Source of the DNA: Sedimentibacter sp. MB31-C6
Lineage (GTDB): Bacteria > Bacillota > Clostridia > Tissierellales > Sedimentibacteraceae
Length of the DNA stretch: 64,000 bases
Assembly (NCBI RefSeq): GCF_035934735.1
Contig: NZ_CP142396.1
Span: 2,418,001-2,482,000 of the forward strand
Direction: 5' to 3'
The translations under genes were made by a program, and so were the position numbers. Positions 25,874 to 35,445 of the stretch are shown one piece after another. Every line of letters begins with the position of its first letter. Position 1 is the stretch's first letter. The notes beneath the pieces were generated by a model that saw only the letters and a program-made list of their open reading frames with translations, did not search any database and had not been told where the DNA came from.

Positions 25874-27334
25874 ATGACATCATTATTAAAGTTATCACCA
25901 GTATTCCTAATGGCTGGATTAATGATAGCAAGCAACTTGGGAACGTTAGGACTTGATATTTTACAAATAGCACCGATTTCTGTTGTTTATGCAGCAATTA
26001 TTGCTGCTATAACAGAAAAGATCAAATTTAATGATCTAGTTGATTCTGCAGTTAACAATGTAAAAGAAATGCAATTAGTATTTTTTATCTTAATGTTAGC
26101 TTATGCTATGGCAGAAGCTTTTATGTCAACAGGTGTAGGAGCTGCAATAATCAATTTAGCTTTAGGACTTGGAATATCTGCAAAAACGGTTGCAGTAACG
26201 GCTTTTATTATTGCTTCAATTCTTTCGGTTGCAACAGGAACTTCTTGGGGTACTTTTGCAGCTTGCGCTCCGATTTTTTTATGGCTAAATCATATAGTAG
26301 GTGGAAGCCCTGTTATTACAGTTTGTGCTATAGCTGCAGGAGCTTGTTTTGGAGATAATATTGGTTTAATATCTGACACTACTGTTGTTAGTTCAGGAAT
26401 ACAAGGTGTACAAGTAATAGATAGAATTAGAACTCAAGGTCCATGGGCACTTATATGTTTGGTTATTGCTGCAATATGCTTTTTATTAGTAAGCTTAGGT
26501 TTTCCAGCTGATGTTGGTAATGCAACTGATGCAATTAATGAGATTCCTCAGGAAGTTTTTGATAATTTGTTAGTAGAAAGACCTTCAGCAGTTGAATTGT
26601 TAAATCAGGTAAAAAGCGGAGTACCTATTTTTATGGTAATCCCTTTACTATTAGTATTAATTACTGCTATAAAGGGTATTCCAACTTTAGCTTGTTTAGG
26701 AGTTGGTCTTATTTCCTCATTGCTATTTGGTTTATTTGCAGGTACAGTTACATCAATTCGTGAATTTTTAGATTATATGATGACTGGTTTTGCAGATGCA
26801 GGATCATGGGTAATAGTTATGATGATGTGGGTAGGTGCTTTCGGAGGTATTATGTCAAAAATGCACGCCTTTAAACCATTGTCAGACTTTATAGCGAAAA
26901 CTGCTAGAAATGTAAGACAATTAATGTTTGCAAATGGTATCTTATCAATAGTAGGAAATGCCGCATTAGCAGATGAGATGGCTCAAATTGTTACAATAGG
27001 TCCAATAATAAAAGACCTAACTGATGAAAATGTTGAAGCTAGTGAAGAAGATATGTATAAGTTGAGGTTGAGAAATGCAACTTTTTCAGATGCATTAGGT
27101 GTTTTTGGTTCTCAACTTATTCCGTGGCATGTATATATTGGATTTTATGTAGGAATAGCAAATGCTGTGTATCCATTATATAATTTTGTTACTTTTGATA
27201 TTATTAAATATAATTTTATGGCTATAATAGCTGTAGTTTCAATTTTAATATTGACACTTACTGGATGGGACAGATTTATTCCATTATTTAAATTACCATC
27301 AGAACCTAATGTAACTTTGAAAAAAAGGGCATAG
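25874..27334 (+). CDS. NhaC-family Na+/H+ antiporter-like transporter
   Basis: This 486-residue membrane protein has about 11-12 helices. VATGTSWGTFAACAPIFLWL and GACFGDNIGLISDTTVVSS are the NhaC family signatures, repeated in inverted form as the DEMAQIVTIGPI and NATFSDALGVFGSQLIPWH blocks. NhaC relatives exchange Na+ for H+ or, as MleN, couple malate and lactate. Placed after the BKACE genes it may export the acid product or import substrate with ion exchange. ATG follows GAGGAAGG. It is separated by 200 bases from the activator, so it probably has its own promoter. A strong terminator follows. Confidence 0.87.
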   Translation: MTSLLKLSPVFLMAGLMIASNLGTLGLDILQIAPISVVYAAIIAAITEKIKFNDLVDSAVNNVKEMQLVFFILMLAYAMAEAFMSTGVGAAIINLALGLGISAKTVAVTAFIIASILSVATGTSWGTFAACAPIFLWLNHIVGGSPVITVCAIAAGACFGDNIGLISDTTVVSSGIQGVQVIDRIRTQGPWALICLVIAAICFLLVSLGFPADVGNATDAINEIPQEVFDNLLVERPSAVELLNQVKSGVPIFMVIPLLLVLITAIKGIPTLACLGVGLISSLLFGLFAGTVTSIREFLDYMMTGFADAGSWVIVMMMWVGAFGGIMSKMHAFKPLSDFIAKTARNVRQLMFANGILSIVGNAALADEMAQIVTIGPIIKDLTDENVEASEEDMYKLRLRNATFSDALGVFGSQLIPWHVYIGFYVGIANAVYPLYNFVTFDIIKYNFMAIIAVVSILILTLTGWDRFIPLFKLPSEPNVTLKKRA

Positions 27335-27349
27335 TTAAAGAACTTCACT

Positions 27350-27390
27350 GTCCCCAAAAAAAATGTTTTAAATTTTTTGGGGACTTTTTA
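27350..27390. terminator. Bidirectional terminator between converging genes
   Basis: GTCCCCAAAAAA pairs with TTTTTTGGGGAC and a T-run follows on both strands. It ends the NhaC-like gene from the left and the MsmK-type gene from the right, overlapping the latter's last codons. Confidence 0.85.
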
Positions 27391-28495
27391 ATTCTAATAA
27401 TGATATTTCTGTTTCTTTATCAAATATGTGTATTTTTTCAGGATTGAATGTGATTTTTAGGTTATCATTCATAGAGGAACTAGCCTCTGAATTAAATCTG
27501 GCAATAATTTTCTGATTACTATAGTCCATATATGCATAAATTTCTGAACCCATATGCTCATAGACCTCAACTGTTGTATTCAGAACGTCACTTCGGGTGC
27601 TATCGTCTTTAACTTCAATGATATTTTCAGAACGTATTCCCAGAACTATCTTTTTTCCAATATATTCATCTAAAATATTACTTTTGTATTTTACCTCAGA
27701 TAATGCAAACCTACTATTATCAACCAGTGCATAATATCCTGTTTCATTTTTTTCTAATATAGCATCAATAAAGTTCATTTGAGGGGTACCAATAAAGCCT
27801 GCTACAAACATGTTACATGGAGATTCATATAGCTCTTGTGGTTTGCCTATTTGATGAATACTACCATCTTTCATTACAACAATTCTGTCAGCCATAGTCA
27901 TGGCTTCTGTCTGATCATGGGTTACATAGACAAAGGTAGTTCCTACTTTTTTGTGAAGTTTTGCAATTTCAGTTCTTGTAGAAGCACGTAGTTTCGCATC
28001 AAGATTTGATAAAGGTTCATCTAATAGAAAAGCTTTTGGTTCCCGTACCATTGCGCGACCCAAGGCTACACGTTGTCTTTGACCGCCAGATAAAGCTTTT
28101 GGTTTTCTATTAAGCAAATGTTCAATTTCAAGTAATTTCGCTGTTTCCTTAACTTTTTTATCAATAACATTTTTAGGTTCTTTTCTTAAAGATAAAGAAA
28201 AAGCTAAATTTTTATAAATTGTCATATGTGGATATAAAGCATAATTTTGAAAAACCATAGCTATATCTCTATCCTTGGGAGCAATATCATTAATCAACTG
28301 TCCATCTATATATAATTCACCGTTAGTAACTTCTTCTAGACCTGCAATCATTCTTAGCACCGTTGATTTACCGCATCCTGATGGTCCAACCAAAACCATA
28401 AATTCCTTGTCTTCAATTTCTAGATTAAAGTTATTGACAGCTATAACACCTCCAGGATAAATTTTTTTGATATCTTTTAAAATAATGCCGCTCAT
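27368..28495 (-). CDS. Sugar ABC importer ATPase, MsmK/UgpC type
   Basis: This 375-residue ATPase energises carbohydrate importers of the CUT1 class. Walker A GPSGCGKST, the Q-loop VFQNYALYPHMT, signature LSGGQRQRVALGRAM and Walker B FLLDEPLSNLD are intact. A C-terminal OB-type regulatory domain (about 240-375) is present, as in MalK/MsmK. The second of two close ATGs is chosen (MSGIILKDIKK), seven bases from AGGAGG. It ends the leftward LacI-ABC-GH94 operon, 17 bases after the GH94 gene. It pairs with the two permeases at 30865-32654, completing the importer in one transcript. Confidence 0.93.
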   Translation of the reverse strand: MSGIILKDIKKIYPGGVIAVNNFNLEIEDKEFMVLVGPSGCGKSTVLRMIAGLEEVTNGELYIDGQLINDIAPKDRDIAMVFQNYALYPHMTIYKNLAFSLSLRKEPKNVIDKKVKETAKLLEIEHLLNRKPKALSGGQRQRVALGRAMVREPKAFLLDEPLSNLDAKLRASTRTEIAKLHKKVGTTFVYVTHDQTEAMTMADRIVVMKDGSIHQIGKPQELYESPCNMFVAGFIGTPQMNFIDAILEKNETGYYALVDNSRFALSEVKYKSNILDEYIGKKIVLGIRSENIIEVKDDSTRSDVLNTTVEVYEHMGSEIYAYMDYSNQKIIARFNSEASSSMNDNLKITFNPEKIHIFDKETEISLLELKSPQKI

Positions 28496-28512
28496 AATCA
28501 TTCCTCCTGAAT

Positions 28513-30858
28513 TTACATAATAAATAGTATTTCATTAATTTCTTTTAACTGATTTGCTAAAATATAATTGGTTTTCAGTTTAATATTATTTAAATAAACT
28601 TCCTTGTATACGCATTCCTTGCCATTGTTTTCAATTTTAATAATAAGTTTTTTTCCTCTAAAGATTTTTTCGATTTTAACATTTTTCCAATGGCTGGGAA
28701 TTGAAGGTTCTATCAGTAATCCATTAATATCAGGACGTAAGCCTAAGATTCCTTCTAAGCAGCCTACCATTACAGTAGAGGCTGTACCTGTTAGCCAGTG
28801 AACATGTGAGCGTCCCTCAAATGGACTTTCAACGCTTTCTGTAAATTGACCATATACATAAGGTTCCATTTCTCTTATTTCTGCTATATCATTTTGATAA
28901 GCTGGAGAGCTTTCTTTATAATATTCAAAAGCTCTATTTCCATGACCAGCCAACGCTTCAGCAAGTATTAGCCATCCTTGAGGCTGTAAAAATATGCTTC
29001 CATTTTCTTTTGTTGAAGGATTATATACAATTGACAATGCTCCTGGGAAACCATGTTTTTTGTATGGAGGAGTCATAAGTTTTGCACCAAAAGGAGTATT
29101 AAGATTCGTATAAACATTATCCAATATTATTTTTGTCTTGTTTTTGTCTGCTAAACCTGAGATTACAGCCCAACTTTGCGGGTTAAGCCACATACTTGCT
29201 TCCTTATTATTTTTGGAGCCTATCCTTAAATTGTTTTCGGTGATTCCCCTGATATATCTATCTTCTTCAAAACAAAGGTTATCAATTTTACTTGATAAAT
29301 TTATCTTTTGCTCTGATAAATATTTGGCATAAATATAATCCCTTTTTATATTAGCAAATTCCTTTATTATATTTAATGCATAGAACAATTGCATAGATAC
29401 AAAGGTGGATTCTCCGTTTTCTCCTAATCTTAGACAGTCATTCCAATCAGCATATAATCCAGCAGGAAGGCCATTTGTTCCTAATCTGTTCATGGAAAAA
29501 TCAATTGCCTTTTTTAGATGGTTATAAACTGTGTCTTCTCCTTTGTTTGCATAAGGAACAATCTCATCTAAAAATTTCAAATCACCTGTTTCAGCAATGA
29601 ATTTTCTAACAGTGGGAAATAGCCACAACGCATCATCAGCTCGGTAAGAGAAATTATCAGGAGTATCTTCATAACCGGGAGCATGATTGTATTTTACAAG
29701 TGGAAGACATCCACCGTTATCAACCTGAGCTGAAATCATAAATATAAGCTGCTTTTTTGCCATTTTAGGTGCGAGGTGAATGACTCCTTGAATATCTTGA
29801 ACTGTATCTCTGTATCCAAATCCATTTCTGTGGCCACAATAAATGAATGATGCTGCTCTTGACCATGTAAAGGTAATGAGACATTGATATGCATTCCATA
29901 TATTAATCATGTTGTTGAAATTTTCGTCAGGAGTTTCAACCTTGAATCTTTTTAGTATATTATGCCAATACTTTTTGATTTCTTTTAGGTCAATATCTTT
30001 CTGTAATGCAAAATTATTATATTTTGAAATAATTATATCAGCTTCATTTTCATTTTGCATTCCCAATATGAATAGAATTTCCTTTTCTTCCCCTGGATTG
30101 AGGTGTAATTGTGTATGTAGAGCGCCACAACTGTTTATATTGTAATTTAGTGTATTTTCACATTTCCCCTCAACTACAGACTTAGGATTTGAATATGAGC
30201 CGTAATTGCCAATAAAACTTCTTTTGTCACCAGTATAAGATACTACAGGTGAACCAACAAGACTAAAGGATTTAAACTGACAACCCTTTGAATTTTCATT
30301 TATTGATTGCACAATTTTATTTGTTTTAAAATATGTTTTTGAAATAAATTGAGAATATTGAAGATTTACACTATCCTGCTCATAATCACTGTCATTGGTA
30401 AACTCTGCATATCCAAATATTGAAATATTCTTTTCTTTAGTTGTAATATTTTTAATTCTGTGTTTCCAAATTTCATAGTTTTGATTTAAAGGAACAAAGT
30501 AAGTGGTTTCAGAGAGGATACCTTGATACTCAGATTCTATTGAAGTATAGCCTAATCCATGTCTGCAGCAACTTTTATATCCTTCGTTTTTTCCTACGGG
30601 TTGCCAACTTGCTGACCAATAATCACCTGTAGAATCTTCTCGCATATAAATATATCTTCCTGGTTTATCGTCGTTATTAAATCTATATCGTAGGATACGT
30701 CCTTTTGCTCCACTTTTTGCAAAACTATAGCCTCCGGCATTATTGGAGATAATTGCACCATATAGGGGAGAGCCTAGATAATTTACCCAAGGTTTTGGCG
30801 TATCTGGCCTTGTAATAACATATTCTTTGTTTTCTTTGTCAAAGTATCCGTATTTCAT
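28513..30858 (-). CDS. GH94 disaccharide phosphorylase, chitobiose-phosphorylase-like
   Basis: This 781-residue cytoplasmic enzyme splits a beta-linked disaccharide with phosphate, releasing a sugar 1-phosphate. MKYGYFDKENKEYVITRPDT, the (alpha/alpha)6 barrel blocks GFGYRDTVQDIQGVIH and ADDALWLFPTVRKF, and the catalytic acid in YADWNDCLRLGENGE are GH94 signatures. The D-W-N-D-C-L-x-L-G...ES pattern and the short loop resemble N,N'-diacetylchitobiose phosphorylase more than cellobiose phosphorylase. The cellobiose type is represented by 35446-37872. Specificity is therefore probably GlcNAc- or glucose-based but not certain. It starts six bases after the MalG-like permease and precedes the ATPase, so uptake and phosphorolysis are co-produced. 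Confidence 0.9.
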   Translation of the reverse strand: MKYGYFDKENKEYVITRPDTPKPWVNYLGSPLYGAIISNNAGGYSFAKSGAKGRILRYRFNNDDKPGRYIYMREDSTGDYWSASWQPVGKNEGYKSCCRHGLGYTSIESEYQGILSETTYFVPLNQNYEIWKHRIKNITTKEKNISIFGYAEFTNDSDYEQDSVNLQYSQFISKTYFKTNKIVQSINENSKGCQFKSFSLVGSPVVSYTGDKRSFIGNYGSYSNPKSVVEGKCENTLNYNINSCGALHTQLHLNPGEEKEILFILGMQNENEADIIISKYNNFALQKDIDLKEIKKYWHNILKRFKVETPDENFNNMINIWNAYQCLITFTWSRAASFIYCGHRNGFGYRDTVQDIQGVIHLAPKMAKKQLIFMISAQVDNGGCLPLVKYNHAPGYEDTPDNFSYRADDALWLFPTVRKFIAETGDLKFLDEIVPYANKGEDTVYNHLKKAIDFSMNRLGTNGLPAGLYADWNDCLRLGENGESTFVSMQLFYALNIIKEFANIKRDYIYAKYLSEQKINLSSKIDNLCFEEDRYIRGITENNLRIGSKNNKEASMWLNPQSWAVISGLADKNKTKIILDNVYTNLNTPFGAKLMTPPYKKHGFPGALSIVYNPSTKENGSIFLQPQGWLILAEALAGHGNRAFEYYKESSPAYQNDIAEIREMEPYVYGQFTESVESPFEGRSHVHWLTGTASTVMVGCLEGILGLRPDINGLLIEPSIPSHWKNVKIEKIFRGKKLIIKIENNGKECVYKEVYLNNIKLKTNYILANQLKEINEILFIM

Positions 30859-30864
30859 AAATTA

Positions 30865-31701
30865 TCATTCCTTTACACTTCCAACAGCTACACCTCGAAC
30901 AATGTACTTGGAAAGGATTATATATATTATGATTATTGGTATAATAGCTAGAAAAACCAACATATATACCTGACCCATATCAAATTTCAGATAGTCTGCA
31001 CTTCTGAGTTGAGCAACAAGTATGGGTAGTGTTTTATTTTCTGCAGATCTTATTATCAGTGATGGGATAAAATAATTATTCCAAGCACTGACAAAGGTAA
31101 ATATTGCTTGTACAGCAATGGCTGGCTTCATTATCGGTATTACAATCTGATTAAAAGTTCTGAATTCACTTGCACCATCCATTCTGGCCGCCTCTACAAC
31201 AGCTTTTGGAAGATTGCTTTGCATATAAGATAACATAAAATAAAATACAATAGGGGAGGCAACAGAAGGTAAAAACAATGGTATTAGTGAATCCATAAGA
31301 TTTAATTTTCCCATCCATCGTACAAATCCTAATGCATATACTTGAGGTGGTATCATCATTATCATCATAATAAAGGTAAAAGCAAGTTTTTTGTATTTAA
31401 AATCATAGGTATGAATACTAAAGGCTGTTAACACAGAAAAATATGTAGCTAACGCTGCAGTAGCAGCTGAAACTATTAAGCTGTTTATAATACCTTTAAT
31501 AACGGGTAAATCCTTATTATTCAATACATTATTTAGATTTGCTTTAAAATTACCGCCTAATAAAAAAGAAAAACCCTTTTGTATTTGAGAATGCACCCTT
31601 GTTGAATTTACTATTAATAAATAAAATGAAAAGAGACACAGGATGGAAAGTAAAATCAATATAGTGTAGCATACAATTTTGTTTAATTTTTGAATTGACA
31701 T
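30865..31701 (-). CDS. Sugar ABC importer permease, MalG type
   Basis: This 278-residue inner-membrane protein has six predicted helices. The cytoplasmic EAA loop EAARMDGASEFRTFNQIVIP docks to the ATPase and identifies a CUT1 MalG-like subunit. Its ATG overlaps the stop codon of the MalF-like gene (TAATG), showing translational coupling. It forms the channel with the product of 31701-32654. It is followed closely by the GH94 phosphorylase. Predicted cargo is a disaccharide, inferred from that neighbour. Confidence 0.92.
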   Translation of the reverse strand: MSIQKLNKIVCYTILILLSILCLFSFYLLIVNSTRVHSQIQKGFSFLLGGNFKANLNNVLNNKDLPVIKGIINSLIVSAATAALATYFSVLTAFSIHTYDFKYKKLAFTFIMMIMMIPPQVYALGFVRWMGKLNLMDSLIPLFLPSVASPIVFYFMLSYMQSNLPKAVVEAARMDGASEFRTFNQIVIPIMKPAIAVQAIFTFVSAWNNYFIPSLIIRSAENKTLPILVAQLRSADYLKFDMGQVYMLVFLAIIPIIIIYIILSKYIVRGVAVGSVKE

Positions 31702-32654
31702 TATTTTGCACCCCCTTTTGTTTTGATGCTTGTATTACTAAGATTAGAATCCTTTTCTGTAAGATTATTATAGATGATAACGCTTAATATGGCTGTTACT
31801 ATAAACAAAATAACAGATAAAGCACCTGCCATACCATAATTTTTACTAAAAAGATGTTTATTCAAAAACATAATCATGGTCATTGATGTCCTGTTCGGTC
31901 CACCACTTCCGTTAGTCAAAATTTGAGGAACATCAAACATTTGAATGCCACCTATTAATGATGTAAGGAATACATAGACTAATATTGGTTTTATTGATGG
32001 AATAGTGACATGCCAGAAGGTTTGCCAAGCGTTGGCACCATCAATTTGAGCTGCTTCAAATATGGAAGAATCAATTCCCATTATACCAGCCATCAATAAA
32101 ATCGTAGTATTACCAAACCACATAAGAAAATTCATTAATGCAATAAGGCCTCTAGTTCCTTTAATTTCTAACATAAAACTATAAGGCTCATAGCCAAGTG
32201 CAATTAATAGATTATTAATAGGTCCAATATCTGAAAATAATGCCCAAAATAACATTGCAAAAGCAGCAGCCATAATTAAATTTGGCATATATATAACAGT
32301 TTTAAAAAAACTTGTAAATTTCAATTTCAATCTCATATTTGTAAACCATATAGCTAAGGTCATAGATACTACAATCTGTGGAATGAATCCTATTATCCAA
32401 ATAAAGAGAGTGTTAAAGGCGTATTTTGGCAAATCTGATTCGAAAAGAATTGATTTATAATTTTCTAGACCTATAAAACTTGGCCCGATTTGTTTGAGTC
32501 CACTCATATAATTTTCAAAAAAACTATAGTAAATGGTTGAAACGATAGGAACTAATGAGAAAACAATATATATGGTAAAAAAAGGTATTAAAAAAATATA
32601 ACCCCATTTTGCATAACTTATTGATTTGTTATTTTTCTTTGTTAAGGTCTTCAT
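31701..32654 (-). CDS. Sugar ABC importer permease, MalF/UgpA type
   Basis: This 317-residue permease has six helices and the EAA loop EAAQIDGANAWQTFWHVTIP. The ATG giving MKTLTKKNN is chosen since GGAGG lies before it; an in-frame ATG 15 bases earlier overlaps that site. It lies 58 bases after the binding-protein gene and overlaps the MalG-like gene by one base. It is the partner membrane subunit of a CUT1 carbohydrate importer. Confidence 0.92.
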   Translation of the reverse strand: MKTLTKKNNKSISYAKWGYIFLIPFFTIYIVFSLVPIVSTIYYSFFENYMSGLKQIGPSFIGLENYKSILFESDLPKYAFNTLFIWIIGFIPQIVVSMTLAIWFTNMRLKLKFTSFFKTVIYMPNLIMAAAFAMLFWALFSDIGPINNLLIALGYEPYSFMLEIKGTRGLIALMNFLMWFGNTTILLMAGIMGIDSSIFEAAQIDGANAWQTFWHVTIPSIKPILVYVFLTSLIGGIQMFDVPQILTNGSGGPNRTSMTMIMFLNKHLFSKNYGMAGALSVILFIVTAILSVIIYNNLTEKDSNLSNTSIKTKGGAK

Positions 32655-32712
32655 ATATATAACCTCCATATTATTAAAGGGGAGTGATAAACCACATCCC
32701 CTTTATTTAATA

Positions 32713-34170
32713 CTACTCAGGTCTTTTTAATTCAGGATATTTTTCTATAACTGCAGTATAGAAGTTGTCAAGTGCAGTGTCATAATCAACAGTGTCATTG
32801 AAATAATCTCTGAAGGCAGTTTGAATTTCTTCGTTCATTCCTTGATCATAAGGTGAAATATTGCTCATATCTATACCTTTGGCAGATTCTGCAAATAGAT
32901 TAATATGGTTTTGTCCGCCAAGAAATGCTGATGCAAAACTATCATCTGTTGCAAGTGCTTCCATTGCTTCAATATTATTTGTGAAATCCTGTGTATCTTT
33001 AGTAATAGTAGTTAATGTATCTTTATCACATGTCATTGTTTTCATTATTTCCTTAACTAAATCCAAATTATCTGATCCTGCTGCTGCACATAGCCAGCTA
33101 CCGCCCCAGTAATAGTTTTGTGGACCATAACATACTGCATAATCACCAAATATACCGTTACCAGTTGTTGCTGCTTCAAATGCTGCTGGATCTCCTGTTG
33201 CAGAAACACCTTCAGGAAGAGGTGTGTCCAATGCATTACCTAGCAATGTAAAGTTTATTCCCCATGTAGAGTAGAAGAAACCAAAAACTTTTCCTGCAGG
33301 GCCTTGATCAGATGCCCATTGATCATCCCATAATGATGTTTTGTTATTATATCCTTTATCTGTGAATGATTTTGTTTGTTCAATCCAATTTAATATATTA
33401 TCATCAATTATAATAGTATTATCGCTGTCTACCCATGGTGCGGACACGTTGTTTGAGAAGGTACGATAAGAATCATCGAAACCTGAAAGCATTTTATATC
33501 CTTTTGCAGAAGACATTTCAGCTATATTATAAAACTCATCCCATGTAGATAATGCTTCTTGAACTTCAGTAGGGTCATCAGTGCCCAATACATCCTTTGC
33601 AATGGATCTTCTGTATGCAAATAAACCAGGTGTTGCTTGCCAAGAGGTGGCTTTGATTGAACCGTTGCTGTCAGTTACAATCTCTTGAGTATATTTGTAT
33701 TGTCCTGATATATCCTCAGATGTTAATCCTACATCATTTACAATATCAAGGGTATAATCAGTGTCAACATATTTTAAAGCATAATCTGCTTCAATTAAAA
33801 ATAAATCAATTTTCTCATCATCTGATGCATTTTCTTGACTAAGCAAAGCTTCATCAAGTGCATTTTGGTAAGCGTTATCATCGTTAGGTACTATAGTGAA
33901 TTTTACCTCAACACCTTCAGGAACTAATCCTTTTCCTTCAAAATATGTCTCAAATAAGCCTTGGAATTCATTGTTCCAACCCCAAATATTTAACACTTTT
34001 CCTGCTTCTGTTTCAACCTCAGGTTCAGCTTCAGGTTCTGATTCTGGCACTTCTTCAGTTGAATCCTCAGGTTCAGGTTCGGTTACAACTTCATTGCTTT
34101 CACAAGCAATAAGTGAAAGTGTCATAATAAGTACAAGAGTTAAAGCAATAATACTTTTAAATTTTTTCAC
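32713..34170 (-). CDS. Sugar-binding lipoprotein of the ABC importer
   Basis: This 485-residue extracellular solute-binding protein family 1 member has a lipoprotein signal peptide with lipobox LIAC, so Cys23 would be lipidated. A very acidic Pro-Glu-rich linker of about 35 residues (VTEPEPEDSTEEVPESEPEA and on) follows before the folded domain starts at VLNIWGWNNEF. It captures the disaccharide for the permeases downstream. ATG follows GGAGGA, 51 bases after the LacI gene. No promoter is evident in that gap, so it is probably read from the LacI promoter. Confidence 0.93.
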   Translation of the reverse strand: MKKFKSIIALTLVLIMTLSLIACESNEVVTEPEPEDSTEEVPESEPEAEPEVETEAGKVLNIWGWNNEFQGLFETYFEGKGLVPEGVEVKFTIVPNDDNAYQNALDEALLSQENASDDEKIDLFLIEADYALKYVDTDYTLDIVNDVGLTSEDISGQYKYTQEIVTDSNGSIKATSWQATPGLFAYRRSIAKDVLGTDDPTEVQEALSTWDEFYNIAEMSSAKGYKMLSGFDDSYRTFSNNVSAPWVDSDNTIIIDDNILNWIEQTKSFTDKGYNNKTSLWDDQWASDQGPAGKVFGFFYSTWGINFTLLGNALDTPLPEGVSATGDPAAFEAATTGNGIFGDYAVCYGPQNYYWGGSWLCAAAGSDNLDLVKEIMKTMTCDKDTLTTITKDTQDFTNNIEAMEALATDDSFASAFLGGQNHINLFAESAKGIDMSNISPYDQGMNEEIQTAFRDYFNDTVDYDTALDNFYTAVIEKYPELKRPE

Positions 34171-34221
34171 AATTTCCTCCTTATTTTTTTATTGCTCACA
34201 ATTTAAATATAAGCAAAATAT

Positions 34222-35235
34222 TTAGAAATCGATTTTTTTAATCGATTTTCCAGTCAATAATTCTCCTTCAATCCAAATTTGCTTAGGAATGTATGTCTTT
34301 TTTTCTGTAATTGCCATGACTATATTATTTGCTGCTTCTTTTCCTAATGCTTCTGTATTTTGTTTGAAGGTGCAAAGTTTTGGCCTCAATACTTGCGAAA
34401 GATAAATTCCATCATATCCAGCAACGCTTATATCATCAGGTATTTTTAGACCTTGCTTTTCAATTTCATTCATGCCTCCTATAAATGAAAAGTCATCAGG
34501 ATACATAATACAACTAGGAGGGTCTGAAAGTTGTAAGAGTTCCCTTGTTGCTAGCCCGCTTGATTTTGGATCATGATATCTTGCTTCTTTTATGTAATTG
34601 TTAGGAATTTCAAGTCCCATCTCCTTACAAGTTTTATAGAAACCGGAAAGACGTCTTTGGGTTACAGAGGTATTTTCGCCATGAATATAGGCGATTTTTC
34701 GGTGTCCATTATCATATATATATTTTACTAAATCTGTTACACCGCTAATATTATCTGACAGTATGGCAGTGCAATCATTAAAGATATGGTCAATAGTTAC
34801 AGTAGGAATTTCGCTTTGGATAAGTTCTACTACTTCTGGATCATTAAAATCGACACAAGCGATAACAACACCATCACAGTTGCGGTATTTACAGTGATTA
34901 TAATAACTCATATGCATTTTTCCAATGTTTCGGCTTATAAAAGTAATGTCATATCCCAAATGTTCTGCTTCATCTTTAACGCTGTTCAAAACAGCTGAAA
35001 AATATTCATGAGCAAGACCGCTTTGCATTTCATCGATAAACAATACTCCAATATTATTAGAGTGATTTGTTTTAAGTAGTCTAGCAGCAGCATTTGGAAA
35101 ATAGCCCATTTCATTAGCTACTTTTCTAATGAAAGAAGATGTATTTTCGCCAATTTCTGATGAGCCGTTTAAAGCTTTACTTACTGTAGAAGTGGAATAT
35201 CCACTTTTTTTTGAAATATCTTTAATGGTTACCAA
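34222..35235 (-). CDS. LacI-family transcriptional repressor
   Basis: This 337-residue regulator probably represses both arms of the disaccharide locus. TTG at 35235 is chosen because AAGGAG lies seven bases before it and the protein then begins MVTIKDISKKSGYSTSTVSK, the classical LacI start; an earlier TTG puts the ribosome site inside the gene. The helix-turn-helix (about 3-24) is followed by the hinge helix and a periplasmic-binding-like core (about 58-335; SVAGYDGIYLSQVLRPKLC) that should bind the inducing sugar. It is the first gene of the leftward operon, with a strong promoter and an operator downstream of it, so it represses itself and the importer. Confidence 0.93.
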   Translation of the reverse strand: MVTIKDISKKSGYSTSTVSKALNGSSEIGENTSSFIRKVANEMGYFPNAAARLLKTNHSNNIGVLFIDEMQSGLAHEYFSAVLNSVKDEAEHLGYDITFISRNIGKMHMSYYNHCKYRNCDGVVIACVDFNDPEVVELIQSEIPTVTIDHIFNDCTAILSDNISGVTDLVKYIYDNGHRKIAYIHGENTSVTQRRLSGFYKTCKEMGLEIPNNYIKEARYHDPKSSGLATRELLQLSDPPSCIMYPDDFSFIGGMNEIEKQGLKIPDDISVAGYDGIYLSQVLRPKLCTFKQNTEALGKEAANNIVMAITEKKTYIPKQIWIEGELLTGKSIKKIDF

Positions 35236-35263
35236 CTTTTCGCTCCTTATATCCAATAACTTT

Positions 35264-35279
35264 TTACGAAAACGATTAC
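35264..35279. promoter_or_regulatory. LacI-type operator, repressor side
   Basis: TTACGAAAACGATTAC lies just downstream of the predicted start of the lacI transcript. It shares TTACGAAAACG with the site at 35414, and its core is an imperfect AACG/CGTT-type palindrome. The pairing of the same motif with both divergent promoters supports repressor binding. Confidence 0.75.
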
Positions 35280-35293
35280 ATTGTCTTTAACAC

Positions 35294-35322
35294 ATTATAA
35301 GACTAAAAATTGACTATGTCAA
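35294..35322 (-). promoter_or_regulatory. Strong sigma-A promoter of the lacI-ABC-GH94 operon
   Basis: Read leftward, TTGACA and TATAAT are both consensus and separated by 17 bases. The start should lie near 35287, so the operator at 35264 falls in the early transcribed region. Confidence 0.85.
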
Positions 35323-35375
35323 TCATTGATTTTTCTAATATTATACAATTTTTAGTCAAAATATTAGAATTTCCA

Positions 35376-35404
35376 TTGATTTTTATTAGAAAATGGATTA
35401 AAAT
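35376..35404 (+). promoter_or_regulatory. Sigma-A promoter of the GH94-kinase operon
   Basis: TTGATT and TAAAAT are spaced by 17 bases. The start should lie near 35411, placing the operator at 35414 on the first transcribed bases. Confidence 0.8.
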
Positions 35405-35413
35405 AGTAAATAG

Positions 35414-35428
35414 TTACGAAAACGTTAT
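35414..35428. promoter_or_regulatory. LacI-type operator, phosphorylase side
   Basis: TTACGAAAACGTTAT shares its first 11 bases with the operator at 35264 and sits at the start of the transcript that encodes the GH94 enzyme and kinase. Confidence 0.75.
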
Positions 35429-35445
35429 AGTTCGGAGGCAAGAAA

